DNA of 64,000 nucleotides. Source: Flavobacterium sp. ALD4 (GTDB taxonomy: Bacteria > Bacteroidota > Bacteroidia > Flavobacteriales > Flavobacteriaceae). Location of the stretch: positions 806,001 to 870,000 of the forward strand of contig NZ_PJBJ01000030.1 of NCBI RefSeq assembly GCF_002836475.1, read 5' to 3'. The notes under the pieces were generated by a model. The model searched no databases. It had not been told where the DNA came from and saw nothing but the letters and a program-made list of their open reading frames with translations. Made by a program: the position numbers and the translations under genes. This document shows, piece after piece, positions 52,840 through 61,900 of this stretch (positions are counted from its first letter, which is position 1; every line of letters begins with the position of its first letter).

Positions 52840-53535
52840 TTAAACGGCGAAAAACGTTTCTAACTCCTTTAGAGTCTCTTCAGAAGTATGGATGTCTTTC
52901 ACAAGCTCACCTTTGTTTAAAGCCACAATCCTATTACAAACATCCACAGTATGTTGCAAATCATGACTGGAAACCAGGATTGTTATATCAGGGTTTTCTG
53001 AAAGTTCTTTTATTACTTTTTTTAATCGGTTTACGGTTGAGGGATCTAAATTAGCAAAGGGCTCGTCCAGAATGATCACTTCCGGATTTCCTATAAGGGT
53101 GGCGATTATACCCACTTTCTTTTGATTTCCTTTCGACAAATCACGTAGATACTTTTTGTTTTTGAGGATTTCCCCATTGAAAAACTCTTCGTGTTTGGCC
53201 AGTAAAGCATCAACGTCAGCTTTGTTTTGTCCGCGCAAATCACCTATAAAATAAAAATATTCCTCAGGAGTAAGATAGCCTATCAAAAAACTTTCGTCTA
53301 AAAAAGAAGCCGTGAATGGCTTCCAAGCTTCACTCACGTTTACCTGAACGTCATTATTAATGATACTTCCAGTTGAAGGTTGAATCAAGTCCAATAACAG
53401 ACTAAAAAACGTAGTTTTTCCTGCGCCGTTATTCCCAACAAGGCCCAAGCTTTCTCCTTTTTTTATTTCTAGGTTATCTATTTTTAATACGGTTGTTCCG
53501 TTATATGTTTTCGAAAGGTTACTTACTTGTATCAT
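52840..53535 (-). CDS. ABC transporter ATP-binding protein
   Basis: 231 residues. Walker A GNNGAGKT at 34-41, signature LSKGNQKK at 133-140 (a common variant of LSGGQ), Walker B VIILDEPFANLD around 153-164, and the switch His in SSHDLQH. It powers export by the adjacent membrane protein. The stop of the DUF5687 gene is 60 bp upstream of its start in transcription order. Confidence 0.95.
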   Translation of the reverse strand: MIQVSNLSKTYNGTTVLKIDNLEIKKGESLGLVGNNGAGKTTFFSLLLDLIQPSTGSIINNDVQVNVSEAWKPFTASFLDESFLIGYLTPEEYFYFIGDLRGQNKADVDALLAKHEEFFNGEILKNKKYLRDLSKGNQKKVGIIATLIGNPEVIILDEPFANLDPSTVNRLKKVIKELSENPDITILVSSHDLQHTVDVCNRIVALNKGELVKDIHTSEETLKELETFFAV

Positions 53536-53595
53536 TTTTGAAAAATTTATTCAGTTAATTATTGATTTCGTTTGTCGCTTGGTGAAAATAGAAGT

Positions 53596-55065
53596 TTATC
53601 CTTTTTGTTTGTAAGCAGCGATTGTTGCGTATTTCTCGGACTTATAGATTTTTTCGATCAAGGAGAAAGCTTTGTCTTTTAAAGCAAACCCTAAAACTCC
53701 TACCGATGCTACTAATGCTAATCCCACATTGGCATTTGCTAAAGTTGAGCCTATCCAATACAATAAAACAGGTAACACCAGCTGCGGTATCGAAATCAGC
53801 ATAGTTTTCATATTAAATGCTTTTTTGTCACCAAAAGCACCTTTACCAGAGCTCAGGTCAATTGGTGTTTTCGTGTAAGCGCCACCCAACAAAACCAGAT
53901 GTGAATTGACTCCAATATTATAAATTGCACCTACAACAATGGTTAAGTACACCTGCAATCCAAAGTAGAGGTAGAAAGATGCAATTGTTGTACTAACTAT
54001 TGTAGCAATTACCATCAGCCACCATTTAGAACTCAAATAACCTTTGTAAGGAATGTTTTGGGTCATCATTAACTGGTAATACGCACTATCCCAGCTAGGA
54101 ACAAATTGTCCAAAGGTGATCAGAAACCCACCCGAAACAAAAATTCCAGCAAAAATGTGCATTATAGGATTGTTATACGCTTCGATTCCGTTTGTAAAGA
54201 AAAGAAGACCGTAAAAAAGAAACATAACGCTTAATCCCACAGTAGTCTTAGATCGTTTATTCCTTTTGATTAATTTGATATCATTTTTTAAGAACGTCCC
54301 GATAGTTCCAAACTGGTTCAACCAAGTCAGCTCCTCTGTTTTGGCAACATCATGTTTGCCAGTCAATCCCGCATCGAGGTATAAATCACTCTTAAAATAC
54401 TGAAACGTAACATAATATAAAACGACTAAAACCAATACCGGAATGGTAAAAGCCCAATAGCTACTAAAAATAGCCTCAAAAAACGGCGCTGTATAATCCG
54501 TAATATTGAATAATCCATAATATTGTAAGCCGGCTAAAACAGCAACAATACCAAGGAAAACAGGAAATAGGTTGTCTTTATTGCTCAATATTATGTTTAG
54601 AAAATTATTAATGTACAGCAATGAAAACAGCCCAGTAAACCAAAGTAATACTGATACTGCATCATAACCTTCGACGATTAAAACTATACTAAATGGAATT
54701 AGGAAAAAGCCGTGTATTAAATTGAAGAATGATAAAATAGTTTTTCCCAAAGAGAAATGTACGATCGTGGATTTTTTTATGGGAAAAATCAATAAGGGAC
54801 GAATATTCATCACGGGGATTTTTTGCAGCATAAATCTGATAATTAAATCAGCAAGTATATAGTAAATCATAAATTTATTTACCGTTAGGATAGGATCCAA
54901 GTCCATTTTCTTTGGAATATAAAAAGCTAGGACTCCCAATGCCAAAAAAACCAACATGAAATAAACGGCTATAAACCCCATCAAGATTTTTACAGCCAAA
55001 TTAGTTCCGAAGGAAGCTGATCTTGTAAAAGCCTTCCATTCAAGATAAATAAAACGTTTGAACAT
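53596..55065 (-). CDS. DUF5687 ABC transporter permease
   Basis: 489 residues with about 12 transmembrane helices. MFKRFIYLEWKAFTRSASFG is the diagnostic start of DUF5687, and KKSTIVHFSLGKTILSFFNL, then NKFMIYYILADLIIRFMLQK, are typical. It pairs with the ATP-binding protein downstream. The exported substrate is unknown. Preceded on the strand by the PadR-controlled membrane-protein cluster, perhaps functionally linked. Confidence 0.87.
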   Translation of the reverse strand: MFKRFIYLEWKAFTRSASFGTNLAVKILMGFIAVYFMLVFLALGVLAFYIPKKMDLDPILTVNKFMIYYILADLIIRFMLQKIPVMNIRPLLIFPIKKSTIVHFSLGKTILSFFNLIHGFFLIPFSIVLIVEGYDAVSVLLWFTGLFSLLYINNFLNIILSNKDNLFPVFLGIVAVLAGLQYYGLFNITDYTAPFFEAIFSSYWAFTIPVLVLVVLYYVTFQYFKSDLYLDAGLTGKHDVAKTEELTWLNQFGTIGTFLKNDIKLIKRNKRSKTTVGLSVMFLFYGLLFFTNGIEAYNNPIMHIFAGIFVSGGFLITFGQFVPSWDSAYYQLMMTQNIPYKGYLSSKWWLMVIATIVSTTIASFYLYFGLQVYLTIVVGAIYNIGVNSHLVLLGGAYTKTPIDLSSGKGAFGDKKAFNMKTMLISIPQLVLPVLLYWIGSTLANANVGLALVASVGVLGFALKDKAFSLIEKIYKSEKYATIAAYKQKG

Positions 55066-55112
55066 AATTTAATAGTTTAGTCTTGTTATAAGTAATTAAA
55101 AATAAGAATATG

Positions 55113-55358
55113 TTACAGTTTTGCCAACTTATATTCTGGATAAGTGGCCAGTAAGTAATCTTCTGCCTTAGATGGAATAACTTTAAAGATGATAAAAAGC
55201 ACTAGACTAAATAGCACCAAAAAGAAACTTGAGCCAAGTATGTAATAGTCATCTCCTAAAAAATTATCTGTGTGATTAAAGATTTGAACGAATATATGAA
55301 ACGGAAAAATAATGATTCCGGCAAAACCGCCATATTGATGAATTATTTCTTCAAACAA
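55113..55358 (-). CDS. Small membrane protein (81 aa)
   Basis: 81 residues with two membrane helices (GGFAGIIIFPFHIFVQIF and SSFFLVLFSLVLFIIFKVIP). It overlaps the preceding paralog gene by 16 bp and precedes the DUF5687 permease gene. Not recognised; it may be the last component of the PadR-headed cluster. Confidence 0.7.
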   Translation of the reverse strand: MFEEIIHQYGGFAGIIIFPFHIFVQIFNHTDNFLGDDYYILGSSFFLVLFSLVLFIIFKVIPSKAEDYLLATYPEYKLAKL

Positions 55359-55819
55359 CCATCTTTTTTCTCCTGCTTGTTTTTTCCTTTTTTGAGTAAA
55401 CTGTTTTTGACTAACTTATAAAATGCCAGCCCTAATAAAATACTATAGAAACTAATAAAAATCCATTCGCTATAAATACCTATTTTCAAAACACTAAATA
55501 ATAGTAAAGTGATTGCAATCGTCAACACAATCTTAGGGACTCCAAAAAAGTCTTTAAAATGATGCCAAACTAAGCCATTGTATTTTTTACTCAAAACAAC
55601 TTGGCGTTGTTCGACCACATCCATAAAACCAAAAACGCCAAATTTCTTGAATTCGGTATTTAGGGCTTGGTCAAAAGTAAGCTTTGGGTTTTCCTGCCAT
55701 TGCGTTTCAATGGCATTTGCTAAATGATCCACTAGCTCTGATTGTAAGTCATACCATTCTACATAATGCTGGCGAGTGAAAGTGAAAAGATGGTCTATTT
55801 GAGGGGCGGTTAGTTTCAT
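55343..55819 (-). CDS. Membrane protein of the PadR-linked paralog family (copy 5)
   Basis: 158 residues. The N-terminus (MKLTAPQIDHLF, then VEWYDLQSELVDHLANAIET and LTFDQALNTEFKKFG) is the shared helical domain of this cluster, followed by two membrane helices. The shared domain resembles helical signalling domains that accompany PadR regulators (HAAS-like); this is inferred from architecture. Copy 5 is shorter than its relatives and ends with a Lys-rich tail. Confidence 0.75.
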   Translation of the reverse strand: MKLTAPQIDHLFTFTRQHYVEWYDLQSELVDHLANAIETQWQENPKLTFDQALNTEFKKFGVFGFMDVVEQRQVVLSKKYNGLVWHHFKDFFGVPKIVLTIAITLLLFSVLKIGIYSEWIFISFYSILLGLAFYKLVKNSLLKKGKNKQEKKDGCLKK

Positions 55820-55933
55820 GATTTGTAGATGTTTAGTTTTTTTTCAAACTGAATATGGTTACTCACCAATTGAAAACTTAATAAAAGATGGAATAGCATT
55901 AAAGACTCACAAATAACGAGTATTACTTGATTA

Positions 55934-56473
55934 TTAATAGTTGTAGGCGTAGAAAAAAAATGGATATATATAAAATAGGTACATCATTACTCTTGTTTTA
56001 AAGAGGTGATTAAATGACGTATTTAATTTTGATTTCCAGATTCTTATGGAACTGAAAGTCAGCAATAAATATCCCACAATATATAGAAATCGAACTCCTT
56101 TTTGAAATTGAGACGTTAGAAACTGCGGATTATAATATTCTTTAAGAACTAAAAAAGTAACTAAAACAGTTGTACTTATTAAAAACCCGATAAATAATTG
56201 TTTTTTTATTAGAGCAAGCTTTTTATCTAAAATCATTTTTGGATAGCTATTACTAATTCCTGTAAAAAATAAATTCGAAGGTTTTAATTGTGGCTCCCAT
56301 CTTTTAAAAACCATTTGTACGTTTACTTCAAATGAAAGACTATTTCCTTCCATTAAAACCTCGATTTCTGTAGCAATATGGTCTACTAATTCGAGTTTGA
56401 TATCGTCATAAACAACTCCGTTTAAAACTAAAGTTTCTTCTATCGTTATAATTTGTTGGTTGGTTAGTTTCAT
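55934..56473 (-). CDS. Membrane protein of the PadR-linked paralog family (copy 4)
   Basis: 179 residues. The start MKLTNQQIITIEETLVLNGV, then YDDIKLELVDHIATEIE, is nearly identical to copy 1 at 57817-58488, showing a recent duplication. Two or three membrane helices follow (LFIGFLISTTVLVTFLVLKE, FLYIVGYLLLTFSSIRIW). It sits 6 bp after copy 3 ends. Function unknown. Confidence 0.75.
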   Translation of the reverse strand: MKLTNQQIITIEETLVLNGVVYDDIKLELVDHIATEIEVLMEGNSLSFEVNVQMVFKRWEPQLKPSNLFFTGISNSYPKMILDKKLALIKKQLFIGFLISTTVLVTFLVLKEYYNPQFLTSQFQKGVRFLYIVGYLLLTFSSIRIWKSKLNTSFNHLFKTRVMMYLFYIYPFFFYAYNY

Positions 56474-56479
56474 AGCAAA

Positions 56480-57151
56480 TTAAGTGAGTTGGTATTGTCT
56501 TTTTACGTTCTCGATTGTCTTCTTTTGAAGATGAATTCCTGTAACTAAAAATAAGATTCCAACTACCCATAAACAACAAAAAGCTAATATTAAAAGTGGA
56601 TGCAATTGAACCGACTCCTTACAAGAATTTAATAGATACATTACCCAGTACATCAATCCGAAAATTCCTGTGAAAGTACCATGACTAATATTCAATTCTA
56701 AAAAACGTTTCCCTTTAATTTTTCTATTTGTAAAAAAAGAATAGAGTGCTGGAATAAAAAGTATTGCTAGTAAAAGGAATAAATTTTCAACAAACTTTAC
56801 TGGTTCATCAAAATAAAAAGATGCCTTAAAAGCTAAAAAGGCTAACAGAATACATAAAATAATTTTGGTAAATTTAAAATACTCTGCAACCATTTTTAAT
56901 TGTGCTCTTTTAAACTCTTTTCTAAGAATTTGAGTACGCTCCTCTTCAATTACTTTAAATCCGTTTCTGCCAAATTTATCTTCAGCATAGTATTTTACCT
57001 GATGAAAAGTCAATTCAGGATCTTTTTTCCAGAACTCTTCCATACTAGTTATCATGTGATCGGTCAGCTCTATTTGTAACTCATACCATTTAATATCCTT
57101 CGAAATGATATAATTTTCAACATATTCTATTTGGTTGTTGGTTAGTTTCAT
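56480..57151 (-). CDS. Membrane protein of the PadR-linked paralog family (copy 3)
   Basis: 223 residues. N-terminal helical domain MKLTNNQIEYVENYI, IKWYELQIELTDHMITSMEE, LTFHQVKYYAEDKFGRNGFK, then four to five membrane helices and a KRQYQLT ending. It is closely related to copy 2 over the whole length, including that C-terminus. Tight spacing on both sides indicates one operon. Confidence 0.78.
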   Translation of the reverse strand: MKLTNNQIEYVENYIISKDIKWYELQIELTDHMITSMEEFWKKDPELTFHQVKYYAEDKFGRNGFKVIEEERTQILRKEFKRAQLKMVAEYFKFTKIILCILLAFLAFKASFYFDEPVKFVENLFLLLAILFIPALYSFFTNRKIKGKRFLELNISHGTFTGIFGLMYWVMYLLNSCKESVQLHPLLILAFCCLWVVGILFLVTGIHLQKKTIENVKRQYQLT

Positions 57152-57160
57152 CTTTAAAAA

Positions 57161-57820
57161 TTAAGTTAATTGGTATTGTTTTTTGGTATTTGAAATGACT
57201 TTATTAGTCAAATGATAAGCTGTTACTATCAGTAATATGCCTACAACAAATAAACTACAGGCAATCAACAATCCATATTGGATTTGGAAATAATCTTTTG
57301 AAATCATTAGCAAGCCATACCAACCGAGCAAAAAACTACTATTCATTCTGAACATCATTTCTACAGATAAAAATCTCTCGTCTCCAATTTTTTGAAACAA
57401 AAGCCAAATAACCATATGAATGATGCCTAGTATTAAGAAAGTGTTAGACAAATATTTTATGTATTGAGCAGCATTCTCAAAATAAAACGAAAGTTTATAA
57501 ACTACAATTAACCCTAAAAAGCTTATGATTATTTTTGGGAATTTCAAATATTCCGCAACTGCTTTACGTTGACTTCGATTGTATTCTTTTACGAGAATCT
57601 TTGTTCTTTCTTTTTCAATTTCTTTATATTCATTTCGTCCAAAACGATTTTCAGCATACTGTTTTGCCTGATAAAATGTTAGATCAAGATCTTTCTCCCA
57701 AATCTCCTCTACAATAGAGATAAAATGGTCGGTCAATTCCACTTCTAGTTCATACCATTTGATGTCAAATGATTGCATATATGTATTAACATCTCCTATT
57801 TGTGTTGGGGTAAGTTTCAT
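57161..57820 (-). CDS. Membrane protein of the PadR-linked paralog family (copy 2)
   Basis: 219 residues. N-terminal domain MKLTPTQIGDVNTYMQSFDI, KWYELEVELTDHFISIVEEI, LTFYQAKQYAENRFGRNEYK; then about four membrane helices and the C-terminal KKQYQLT shared with copy 3. Its start overlaps the stop of copy 1 by 4 bp (ATGA-type coupling). Confidence 0.78.
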   Translation of the reverse strand: MKLTPTQIGDVNTYMQSFDIKWYELEVELTDHFISIVEEIWEKDLDLTFYQAKQYAENRFGRNEYKEIEKERTKILVKEYNRSQRKAVAEYLKFPKIIISFLGLIVVYKLSFYFENAAQYIKYLSNTFLILGIIHMVIWLLFQKIGDERFLSVEMMFRMNSSFLLGWYGLLMISKDYFQIQYGLLIACSLFVVGILLIVTAYHLTNKVISNTKKQYQLT

Positions 57821-58488
57821 ATAACTTTTATTTTATTTTCAAATTTTATATGTTTGAAAGCTATGTTTAAATAGAACCCTGAGATAAATAATAAAGTGAT
57901 TGGAAAAAAAGTGCTCATAAAATGAAAATCAAAAAAAGCGGTGTTCCCTTTAAATCGAAATAAACCTGTAGCGATCAATACTAGATTGAAAATTTGTAAA
58001 AAGCCATTTTGATTGAATAAATAACTATATGTAGATTCTTGTTTGGATTGCCATAGCCTAAATTTAGCATAGATCAGCAACACAATTCCTAAAATCCCCA
58101 TTACCCTCAGTAATGTATTCAATACCACAAGCACTTCCTGATTTGCATTGCTTTTAAAGATTAGGGTAATAGCTACTGCCGTTCCTAATCCTAAACAAAA
58201 AGACATCAAGAAAACGTGCTGAATCATTTTAATGGATTTTTGAATCACTATCTTAGGAATTGATTTGTTATTTCTAATCCAAAAAGAGCTACTTGGTGTA
58301 AGTTCGTTTTTCCATTTTGCGAAAACTTTTTTTAAGTTTTCTTCAAATGAAAACTGGCTTTCGTCTATTATAGATTCAATTTCTGTAGCAATATGATCTA
58401 ATAGTTCCAGTTTGATATCGTCATAGACAACTCCGTTTAAAACTAAAGTTTGCTCTATTGTGGTTATTTGTTGGTTGGTTAGTTTCAT
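57817..58488 (-). CDS. Membrane protein of the PadR-linked paralog family (copy 1)
   Basis: 223 residues from the ATG at 58488; a TTG two codons earlier is not needed, since the other copies also start MKLT. The N-terminal domain (LTNQQITTIEQTLVLNGVVY, DDIKLELLDHIATEIESI) is followed by about five membrane helices. It is nearly identical to copy 4 in the first 38 residues. It starts 9 bp after the PadR stop codon and is thus under PadR control. Confidence 0.78.
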   Translation of the reverse strand: MKLTNQQITTIEQTLVLNGVVYDDIKLELLDHIATEIESIIDESQFSFEENLKKVFAKWKNELTPSSSFWIRNNKSIPKIVIQKSIKMIQHVFLMSFCLGLGTAVAITLIFKSNANQEVLVVLNTLLRVMGILGIVLLIYAKFRLWQSKQESTYSYLFNQNGFLQIFNLVLIATGLFRFKGNTAFFDFHFMSTFFPITLLFISGFYLNIAFKHIKFENKIKVI

Positions 58489-58497
58489 CTTCAAAAA

Positions 58498-58839
58498 TTA
58501 AAATTCTAAATTCGGTTTAGGATTCACTAAACTTTGCATGGTTCTGATAAAGTCTTCCAATTCCGCAAGTCGGTTAACGGTTTCTTCAGTACCCGCTTCC
58601 GTCAGTTTATAGTATTTCCGCATACGGTTATCCACCTTTTCTATTTCTACGTCAAGCAAGCCCTCAGCTTCCAGTTTGTGTAAGGCAGGATATAAAGCAC
58701 CTTCGGTAATATTGAGTTCCCCTAGCGTAATGGCTTTTACTTTTTGTGTAATTTCATAACCGTACATCTTACCGTTTTCTTCCAATAATTTCATGATGAT
58801 GGTATTCAAACTTCCTTTATACAACTGTGAATTTTTCAT
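58498..58839 (-). CDS. PadR family transcriptional regulator
   Basis: 113 residues. The winged helix-turn-helix includes SLNTIIMKLLEENGKMYGYE, ITQKVKAITLGELNITEGAL, YPALHKLEAEGLLDVEIEKV and YYKLTEAGTEE, all typical of PadR subfamily 1. These repressors dissociate in response to ligands or membrane partners. It is the first gene of the paralog cluster and very likely controls it and itself through the inverted repeat at 58880-58904. Confidence 0.94.
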   Translation of the reverse strand: MKNSQLYKGSLNTIIMKLLEENGKMYGYEITQKVKAITLGELNITEGALYPALHKLEAEGLLDVEIEKVDNRMRKYYKLTEAGTEETVNRLAELEDFIRTMQSLVNPKPNLEF

Positions 58840-58861
58840 AAGCTAACTCCTTTAATCAAAC

Positions 58862-58869
58862 CAAATATA
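58862..58869 (-). promoter_or_regulatory. -7 element of the PadR operon
   Basis: Reads TATATTTG on the minus strand, 22 bp before the padR-type gene. The -33 position lies inside the operator candidate. Confidence 0.6.
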
Positions 58870-58879
58870 CATAAGATTC

Positions 58880-58904
58880 TTATACATAACTGTTCTATGT
58901 ATAA
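58880..58904. promoter_or_regulatory. PadR operator candidate
   Basis: A perfect inverted repeat TTATACATA, 7 bp, TATGTATAA, with an extra half-site ATACATA at 58867-58873. ATACAT/ATGTAT half-sites are what PadR proteins usually bind. It covers the promoter of the PadR operon and lies near that of the divergent reductase gene. Confidence 0.65.
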
Positions 58905-58946
58905 AAAAATTCAAAGACTTTGATTTAAGAAACCTATTCTGTTTAG

Positions 58947-58954
58947 TATATTTG
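58947..58954 (+). promoter_or_regulatory. -7 element of the PaaE-like reductase gene
   Basis: TATATTTG, 16 bp before the ATG at 58970. The nearest TTTG upstream is 24 bp away, so the -33 match is loose. Confidence 0.5.
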
Positions 58955-58969
58955 TAAAAAAATTAAACT

Positions 58970-60019
58970 ATGTCCTCATTTTTAAAACTAATTATAAAGG
59001 AAATCCGACGCGAAACCAAGGATGCTGTTTCCATACTTTTTAACGTTCCTGAAGAATTAAAGTCCAAATACGCTTTTATCGCCGGCCAATACCTCAATTT
59101 ACGGTTAACGCTTGACGGTGAAGAAATTCGCCGTGCCTATTCGATTTGCTCTTCTCCAGAAAGTGGTGAGCTTCGTATCGCAGTAAAAGCAGTAAAAAAC
59201 GGAGTGTTCTCTCAATTTGCCAATACTAAACTAAAAGTAGGACAAGCTCTTGAAGTAGGACAACCTGAAGGAAAATTTATATTTGAGTCTAAAGCAGATC
59301 GACAAAAAAATTATGCTGCTTTTGTATCTGGAAGTGGGATAACACCGGTACTTTCGATCATTAAAAGCGTACTAACAAGCGAACCTAAAAGCTCTTTTGT
59401 ACTAGTTTACGGTAACAAAACACCTGAAGACGTGATATTTAGCAAAGAATTACACGATTTACAACTGCAACATGTAGGTCGCTTCTTTATTCACAGTGTT
59501 TTTAGCCAAGCCAAAGTAGAGCATGCTTTATTTGGTCGAATCGAAAAGTCAACGGTAAACTATGTTATGAACAACAAACACAAAGAACTAGAATTTGATA
59601 AATTCTACTTGTGTGGCCCAGAGACAATGATCGAAGTAGTTACTGGTGTTTTGAAAGAGAAAAACGTAAAAGAATCGGCTATTAAATTTGAGCTATTTAC
59701 TGCGTCTTCACATGAAAACGTGATACAAGATTTAGGAGGACATTCTAAAATTACCGTTATGGTAGACGACGAAGAAACTACTTTTGAAATGTCTCAAAAA
59801 CAAACCCTACTTGAAGCCGCCCTAAAACAAGGGTTAGATGCTCCTTACTCCTGCCAAGGAGGAATTTGCAGCAGCTGTTTAGCTCGAGTAACATCCGGAA
59901 CGGCAGAAATGACAAAAAACTCTATCCTGACGGCTGGTGAAATAGCTGCGGGGTTGGTTCTTACCTGCCAGGCGCATCCTACATCAGAAACGATTTATGT
60001 AGATTATGATGATGTTTAA
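58970..60019 (+). CDS. PaaE-like FAD/NAD(P)-dependent reductase with 2Fe-2S domain
   Basis: 349 residues. FAD-binding motif RRAYSICSS at 54-62, a NAD(P) domain with SGSGITPVLSIIKSVL and YLCGPETMIE, and a C-terminal plant-type 2Fe-2S ferredoxin domain with Cys295, Cys300, Cys303 and Cys333 (SCQGGICSSC ... LTCQA). It passes electrons from NAD(P)H to an oxygenase, as PaaE does in phenylacetate breakdown; no such oxygenase lies nearby, so its partner is elsewhere. It faces the PadR operon divergently. Confidence 0.9.
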   Translation: MSSFLKLIIKEIRRETKDAVSILFNVPEELKSKYAFIAGQYLNLRLTLDGEEIRRAYSICSSPESGELRIAVKAVKNGVFSQFANTKLKVGQALEVGQPEGKFIFESKADRQKNYAAFVSGSGITPVLSIIKSVLTSEPKSSFVLVYGNKTPEDVIFSKELHDLQLQHVGRFFIHSVFSQAKVEHALFGRIEKSTVNYVMNNKHKELEFDKFYLCGPETMIEVVTGVLKEKNVKESAIKFELFTASSHENVIQDLGGHSKITVMVDDEETTFEMSQKQTLLEAALKQGLDAPYSCQGGICSSCLARVTSGTAEMTKNSILTAGEIAAGLVLTCQAHPTSETIYVDYDDV

Positions 60020-60040
60020 AAAATAAATATACTATTCTTT

Positions 60041-60088
60041 AAAATTCCAAAATCCAACTTTAAAAATTGGGATTTGGAATTTTTTTTG
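60041..60088. terminator. Bidirectional terminator
   Basis: AATTCCAAAATCC and GGGATTTGGAATT pair with one bulge, followed by eight T on the plus strand and preceded by A's. It lies between the reductase and the convergent GT9 gene. Confidence 0.75.
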
Positions 60089-60103
60089 GAAGTATTACGA
60101 AAT

Positions 60104-61162
60104 TTAATCCACTAACTGTGAATGAACACTGAGCACTACCCTCTCTGGAGTTATGGTTCTCATCGCCTTTTCATAACCAGAAACTATTTTATTTCCATAA
60201 ACAGAAGTGGGTAGCATTGGATACTTTTTCCTGTCGGAAATTAGAGCGTTCTCTAAAGACTGATTGAAAGCTGCAAACCCTGCATAAGGATGAGTAGCAC
60301 CCCAGAGTGTAATGACTTTTACTCCAAGCATTGCTGCAATATGGGCATTCCCGGAATCCATAGAAACCATGACGTCTAGATTACTGATCAACTGCAACTC
60401 TTGTTGGAACTTCATTTTCCCAGCCATGTTAATAATATTGTCTTTTGAGCTTGAAATAGAATCTAAGATCTCTATTTCTTTCTTTCCTCCTCCAAAAAGC
60501 AGGATTTTATAATCTCGCTTTTCGGCCAATTGATGGATAACCTCTTGCATCAAATCCAAGGGATAGACTTTGGAATCGTATTGTGCAAAAGGAGCAATTC
60601 CTATTAATTTTTGATTATCTGTTCCAATAAGATTTACTATTTCTTTATTTAAATTGGCTTTTTGGGGAAATATCGGATTTGACAAATCTAACGGAAAACC
60701 AAGTACCTCAAACACTTTCACATGTCTTTCAAAAACAGTAGATAAGGGCATAAAAACCTTGTTTTCGGCACGAGTTAATGCTTTTTTACCTTCACGTCCC
60801 TTGTCTGTATAGGCAGTTTTTTTTCCACTCAAGGTAAATAAAGTTCTGACTACTTTAGAACGCAAAACGTTATGCAAATCGGCGAAAGCATCAATATCCT
60901 GCTTTTTTACGTCTTCAAATAACCGCAATAAGCCCAAGGAACCTTTATGCCGCTTTTTTTCATCGAAAGCGCAGAAATGAATATTAGGTATTCCTTCAAA
61001 AAAGGGTTTGAAGAAAGGACGGGATATGACCGTTAGCTTAACCTCAGGATATTGATTTACAAAAGCACGTAAAATAGGAACCGTCATGGCGACATCTCCC
61101 ATTGCGGAAAGTCTCATGACGGCAATATGCTTTATTCTATTTGACAAATTAGTACTCGTCAA
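60104..61162 (-). CDS. Glycosyltransferase family 9 (heptosyltransferase-like)
   Basis: 352 residues. The N-terminal MRLSAMGDVAMTVPILRAFV and TVISRPFF are GT9 signatures, and the C-terminal domain has IGIAPFAQYDSKVYPLDLM, LFGGGKKE and SMDSGNAHIAAMLGVKVITL (the D-S-G-x-x-H donor site). It adds a sugar to lipooligosaccharide core on the cytosolic face. It directly abuts the DUF4254 gene. Confidence 0.93.
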   Translation of the reverse strand: MTSTNLSNRIKHIAVMRLSAMGDVAMTVPILRAFVNQYPEVKLTVISRPFFKPFFEGIPNIHFCAFDEKKRHKGSLGLLRLFEDVKKQDIDAFADLHNVLRSKVVRTLFTLSGKKTAYTDKGREGKKALTRAENKVFMPLSTVFERHVKVFEVLGFPLDLSNPIFPQKANLNKEIVNLIGTDNQKLIGIAPFAQYDSKVYPLDLMQEVIHQLAEKRDYKILLFGGGKKEIEILDSISSSKDNIINMAGKMKFQQELQLISNLDVMVSMDSGNAHIAAMLGVKVITLWGATHPYAGFAAFNQSLENALISDRKKYPMLPTSVYGNKIVSGYEKAMRTITPERVVLSVHSQLVD

Positions 61163-61768
61163 TTATTTTTTTCCTTGATATAAAACAGGATTTAATTCAT
61201 CATCATTGTACATTTTCATTTGCTTGTACACTTTCATGAACTTATCTCCGCTCTCGATGTCTACTAATAAATCATCAATTGCAGTCGACAAGTCGGTTCT
61301 TTGTTCCAATAATATGTTTAATTTGGTCTGACATTTCTCTCTATGTTCCTTAGAAGCTTCTACACGAGTCGCTTCTTCATTCATATGATAAATTTTCAAT
61401 GCCAATATGGACAACCTATCAAAAGCCCACGCTGGACTTTCTGAGTTAATTTTCGCATTATCCTTTACTTTTACATCGCTATATTTTTGCAAGAAATAAC
61501 CATCAATATATTCGACCATATCAGTACGCTCCTGGTTAGAAGCGTCAATTCTTCTTTTCAACGTCAAAGCGGCAACAGGATCAATATTTGGATCCCGAAT
61601 AATATCTTCAAAATGCCATTGGACAGTGTCAATCCAATTTTTTAGATACAACAAATGTTCAAATTGCTCTTTCGGAAAAGGGTTATTTATAGGTTGATCT
61701 ACATTATCAAATCGATGATAATCTTTGATGCTTTGTTCGAATACGGCGTACGCTAATTTTGAAAACAT
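61163..61768 (-). CDS. DUF4254 family protein
   Basis: 201 residues, all-helical. AYAVFEQSIKDYHRFDNVDQ and ALTLKRRIDASNQERTDMVE mark DUF4254, a family that regularly sits next to GT9 heptosyltransferase-like genes in Bacteroidota. Function unknown. Stop and the following start touch without a gap, so the two are co-expressed. A -7-like TATCTTTG lies at 61795-61788. Confidence 0.9.
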   Translation of the reverse strand: MFSKLAYAVFEQSIKDYHRFDNVDQPINNPFPKEQFEHLLYLKNWIDTVQWHFEDIIRDPNIDPVAALTLKRRIDASNQERTDMVEYIDGYFLQKYSDVKVKDNAKINSESPAWAFDRLSILALKIYHMNEEATRVEASKEHREKCQTKLNILLEQRTDLSTAIDDLLVDIESGDKFMKVYKQMKMYNDDELNPVLYQGKK

Positions 61769-61900
61769 ATTTTATATTTTATACTTACAAAGATACTTTT
61801 TATACTTTTATAAAAAAATTACAAATCACAAATCTAATCTAGAACCTAAAAATCAGCTTTAACTCTAATTTGGGAACTAAAAATGTTAACACCATAAATC

